Assembly (NCBI GenBank): GCA_023392285.1
Contig: JAEVZK010000106.1
Coordinates: forward strand, 14,701-78,700
Source of the DNA: Armatimonadota bacterium
GTDB taxonomy: Bacteria; Armatimonadota; Fimbriimonadia; Fimbriimonadales; Fimbriimonadaceae
Length of the DNA stretch: 64,000 nucleotides
Direction: 5' to 3'
Positions 61,702 through 64,000 of this stretch are shown in pieces. Numbering within the stretch: the first letter of the stretch is position 1; the number at the start of each line of letters is the position of its first letter. A program made the position numbers and the translations under genes. The notes under the pieces were generated by a model. It made no database searches. It was not told the origin of the DNA and saw only the letters and a program-made list of their open reading frames with translations.

Positions 61702-63240
61702 TTAGACGCGAATATAAACCTTATATGTATAGGTGAGGGTGAGCGACTTACCCGCTCCAATCGACTCGTTCCACTCCACCGCGGCCCGGCTATTCACATC
61801 GCGCAGGCCGTGCGCGATTTTGACGACTTTTCCGACGGGAGAGGTTGAGTCCACTTCACCGGTCAGCACTTTGCGCACGCGAACGTCGACTGCCTCCGGC
61901 TTATGATTGGTCATCGTTAACGTTCCCTTGAGCGTGACCAGATCATGGGTGGCATTGTTGTACTTGTCCTTCAACGCGCCCCTTTCTCTTGAGACTTCCT
62001 CCTCAAGTTCGTCCGCCGACACGTCCATGGCTTTGGTGATGCGCAGCTCGGCCTTGCCACCCACGGCGGCATAGCGCATCATGTCTTGACCGATCATTTG
62101 CTGGTCCTTGAAGATCGTGGCTGCTCCGGTGGAAAATGGCTGCTTGGCGGTGTTATTGAACTGCAAGATATGCCAAACGTCTTGGATCTGGTCGGGAGAA
62201 CTTATAGGGCGATAAACGCCGTCGGAAACGTAATCGTTTACATCCCAGGTGTAGAGCTCCTTGTAAGCCGCCTCGGTCGAAAATAGAACGAAATAGCCCC
62301 TCTCCCCTTTTTTGAGAGTCACCTTCGGCTGACGATAAAAGAAGAGATCCTCCGCCTGAAGGCCCGCTAGATCACTTTGCTGCATCGAACCGCCGAAGTC
62401 TCCGCTCATCGCTGGAGCTTGGTTTTTCATCATCTCGCCTGCTCGTCCTCTAGCCGCGTCGCGATAATCGGGCGCTCCCACCCCAGAAATAATGTTGATG
62501 AACTGGTTCAGGTCTCCCTGCATTGTGAGGGGATCTGGAACGGACGCAAAAGGCATGTTCGGAAATCCAGTGATGAACCGCGTTTCAACGCCATTGATGT
62601 CTTCAAGATCATTAATTGCGGTCGCCTTGGCGACGATTTCAAGCTTGCTGTCACTCTTCAGTGTCACCGCGTAGCTCGGTGCCCAAGCCATTCCTTTCTC
62701 AAGGGAGATCATGTAAATCTTGCCCGCTCCGCCGCTCTCAACCTCGAAGCGAAGTCCTCGCTGTTGGGTTTTGGAAGTTTGGTTGCTCGTTAGGGATTGG
62801 TCGGAAAGCACGCGCCGAATGGAAGCGCGCTCCACCACCATCGATTGACCTCCAGATTTGAGGATGACGATGTTGCCGGTCACCACTTCGAGCGTGCCCT
62901 TAACCCAATCGCTCTTATCGGTGAGCATGAGCGAGACTTCCTTGCCGATGTTGAGGACAAGCAGGTCCGCGATCGATTGGGCCGGAGTGCTACTGGTCGA
63001 CTCGGTCAATGTGTTCGTCACCGAAGTCAGCTTCGTGTTTGGTGAAGTTGAAAACCAGAGAGTTCCAAGCGAGGCTTGTGGAATCTGTTGGAGCAAGTAT
63101 TTACCTGACGCGTTCACGTCGATCTCGCGCACGATGACGGCATAGCCGTTCTTGAACATCGAGGCGAGCGTCAGGTGATCTTCAACAAGAGTCGGTCCTT
63201 GAAATAAAGAAATTGCGGCAGCGAGTGAGATTGTAATCAT
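61702..63240 (-). CDS. Exported DUF4139-like protein
   Basis: 512 residues. Signal peptide at the N-terminus (MITISLAAAISLFQG). A DUF4139-type region includes FEVESGGAGKIYMISLEKGMAWAPSYAV (shown in part), FYRQPKVTLKKGERGYFVLF and the C-terminal VEWNESIGAGKSLTLTYTYKVYI. The middle has a disordered, Gln/Met-rich insert. DUF4139 proteins act at the cell envelope, function unknown. It ends 31 bases before the lipoprotein gene. Confidence 0.75.
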   Translation of the reverse strand: MITISLAAAISLFQGPTLVEDHLTLASMFKNGYAVIVREIDVNASGKYLLQQIPQASLGTLWFSTSPNTKLTSVTNTLTESTSSTPAQSIADLLVLNIGKEVSLMLTDKSDWVKGTLEVVTGNIVILKSGGQSMVVERASIRRVLSDQSLTSNQTSKTQQRGLRFEVESGGAGKIYMISLEKGMAWAPSYAVTLKSDSKLEIVAKATAINDLEDINGVETRFITGFPNMPFASVPDPLTMQGDLNQFINIISGVGAPDYRDAARGRAGEMMKNQAPAMSGDFGGSMQQSDLAGLQAEDLFFYRQPKVTLKKGERGYFVLFSTEAAYKELYTWDVNDYVSDGVYRPISSPDQIQDVWHILQFNNTAKQPFSTGAATIFKDQQMIGQDMMRYAAVGGKAELRITKAMDVSADELEEEVSRERGALKDKYNNATHDLVTLKGTLTMTNHKPEAVDVRVRKVLTGEVDSTSPVGKVVKIAHGLRDVNSRAAVEWNESIGAGKSLTLTYTYKVYIRV

Positions 63241-63361
63241 ATTGCGGCAGTTGAGAAAATGCTCCAGGTTAAGACGTTTCGTCTATCAAAGAATTACTCT
63301 TATCGATGAAGTTGTCAAACTGCATGTGGATCAGGCCGACACTTGAGGTAAGTTTGCTCGG

Positions 63362-63949
63362 ATGACACGAGTAGAACAACTAGATGCAATTGTCTCGCAA
63401 TTCGAGCTGAACGGCCATCCTTTCTATCAGGATTGGAAACAGGGCATTCTGCCGACGGAAAAACTAACCAGCTATGCGGCCGAATACGGCTCTTTTGTGG
63501 CTCAAATCGCTTCTGGGTGGGAGACTTTAGGGGAAATGCACTATGCGGAAGAGGAGCGGGAGCACGAGGAACTCTGGTCTAGTTTTCAGGAGTCGGTTGG
63601 ATCTGCAAAGGTTGCATCCTTGCCATCTACCGTCACGTTGACTACAAGTGCAGCCAATCTTTTTGGCGAGAAGGCGACCAGTGTCGGTGCGCTTTACGCT
63701 TTTGAGGCGCAGCAGCCTTACACATCTAAAGCGAAACTCGATGGCTTGAACGAGCACTATCAGGTAAGCGACGAAGGAAAGGAATACTTCCGTGTACATG
63801 CGGACGATGTCGCCGAGGTCGAGCTGTTGAGGGACTACGTTGCCAAAATGACGGAAGAGGAGTTTGCGCAGACGAAGACCGCTTGCGCAATTGTCTGCAG
63901 CGCTATGTACGGCGCATTGGACGGTATCTACTACGCCACGGCAGCTTAG
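63362..63949 (+). CDS. Haem-oxygenase-fold protein resembling TenA/CADD
   Basis: 195 residues, all helical. Segments LNGHPFYQDWKQGILPTEKLTSYAAEYGSF, ELWSSFQESV, YAFEAQQPYTSKAKLDGLNEHY and YFRVHADDVAEVE (part) resemble TenA/PqqC/CADD-like metal proteins. Potential metal ligands are E in EEER-EHEE, E in FEAQQP, H in VHADD and D nearby; the last His of the CADD set appears replaced. CADD makes 4-aminobenzoate in Chlamydia, which would fit the folate genes here, but TenA thiaminase activity is the alternative. TAAGTT lies seven bases before the ATG. Confidence 0.65.
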   Translation: MTRVEQLDAIVSQFELNGHPFYQDWKQGILPTEKLTSYAAEYGSFVAQIASGWETLGEMHYAEEEREHEELWSSFQESVGSAKVASLPSTVTLTTSAANLFGEKATSVGALYAFEAQQPYTSKAKLDGLNEHYQVSDEGKEYFRVHADDVAEVELLRDYVAKMTEEEFAQTKTACAIVCSAMYGALDGIYYATAA

Positions 63950-64000
63950 GTCACCTTAGTGCGGTAGACATCGACCACGCGCCGCAAAATAGCGCGTGGT
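63946..64000 (-). CDS. Possible 3' end of a minus-strand gene continuing past the window
   Basis: The minus strand reads an open frame to the right edge with a protein-like C-terminus (AILRRVVDVYRTKVT, then TAA at 63946) overlapping the previous gene's stop by four bases. It also contains the 9-bp hairpin ACCACGCGC/GCGCGTGGT at 63974-64000. Too short to be sure. Confidence 0.3.
   Translation of the reverse strand, partial: PRAILRRVVDVYRTKVT

Overview
The window is a dense bacterial chromosome segment of moderately high GC. It carries about 75 protein genes and no rRNA, tRNA, CRISPR array or insertion sequence that I can recognise. Cytosolic housekeeping genes sit beside many secreted, lipoprotein and membrane proteins. 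Both SD-led genes and many apparently leaderless genes (a TAnnnT box 5-7 nt before the start codon) are present. The mix of S10-type ribosomal genes, RemA next to mreBCD, two PilC-type pilus platform proteins, an orphan FliL, CIRCE-controlled chaperonins and ergothioneine genes suggests a non-model environmental bacterium. Armatimonadota (Fimbriimonas-like) is my best guess, but that is an inference, not a proof.

Layout. 1-4.7 kb (-): a tightly overlapping operon egtD-egtB-ABC ATPase-fused substrate-binding/permease protein-small membrane protein, which looks like ergothioneine synthesis joined to transport. 4.9-6.8 kb: an orphan ABC-2 permease and two small exported proteins. 6.9-14.6 kb (-): ribosomal genes rplC-rplD-rplW-rplB, then rpsS-rplV-rpsC-rplP, then rpmC-rpsQ-rplN-rplX-rplE. 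The cluster lacks rpsJ at the front and the rest of the spc operon behind, and it is interrupted by hairpin terminators and by one opposite-strand gene. 15-25 kb: NmrA-like oxidoreductase, malate dehydrogenase, an HhH protein, an RbsC/RbsA-type transporter with pnuC and nadR (NAD salvage), a metzincin protease, HtrA and CinA. 25-28.8 kb (-): an operon of a BCCP-like protein without its biotin lysine, a pseudopilin-like protein, accC, nusB and folD. 29-35 kb: HDOD protein, metG and several unknown exported proteins.

35-40.5 kb (+): HIT hydrolase, family-4 uracil-DNA glycosylase, folK, two PilC/GspF proteins and a membrane J-domain protein form one overlapping run. 42-46 kb (+): remA-mreB-mreC-mreD-gdhA, with a 12-bp inverted repeat over the remA promoter. 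46-50 kb: two divergent peptidases whose start codons are only 19 bp apart. 51-54 kb (-): a frameshifted four-helix-bundle gene with 9-nt repeats, then groL with two CIRCE operators, an unknown gene, and groS with its own CIRCE. 54-58 kb (+): fliL-like, a HExxH protein and pxpB-pxpA-pxpC (5-oxoprolinase). 58-64 kb: lon, two exported proteins and a haem-oxygenase-fold protein resembling TenA/CADD.

The most notable items are the ergothioneine synthesis/transport operon, the degenerate BCCP inside the accC operon, and the symmetric 19-bp divergent leaderless promoter. All functional calls come from reading motifs by eye; no database search was run.
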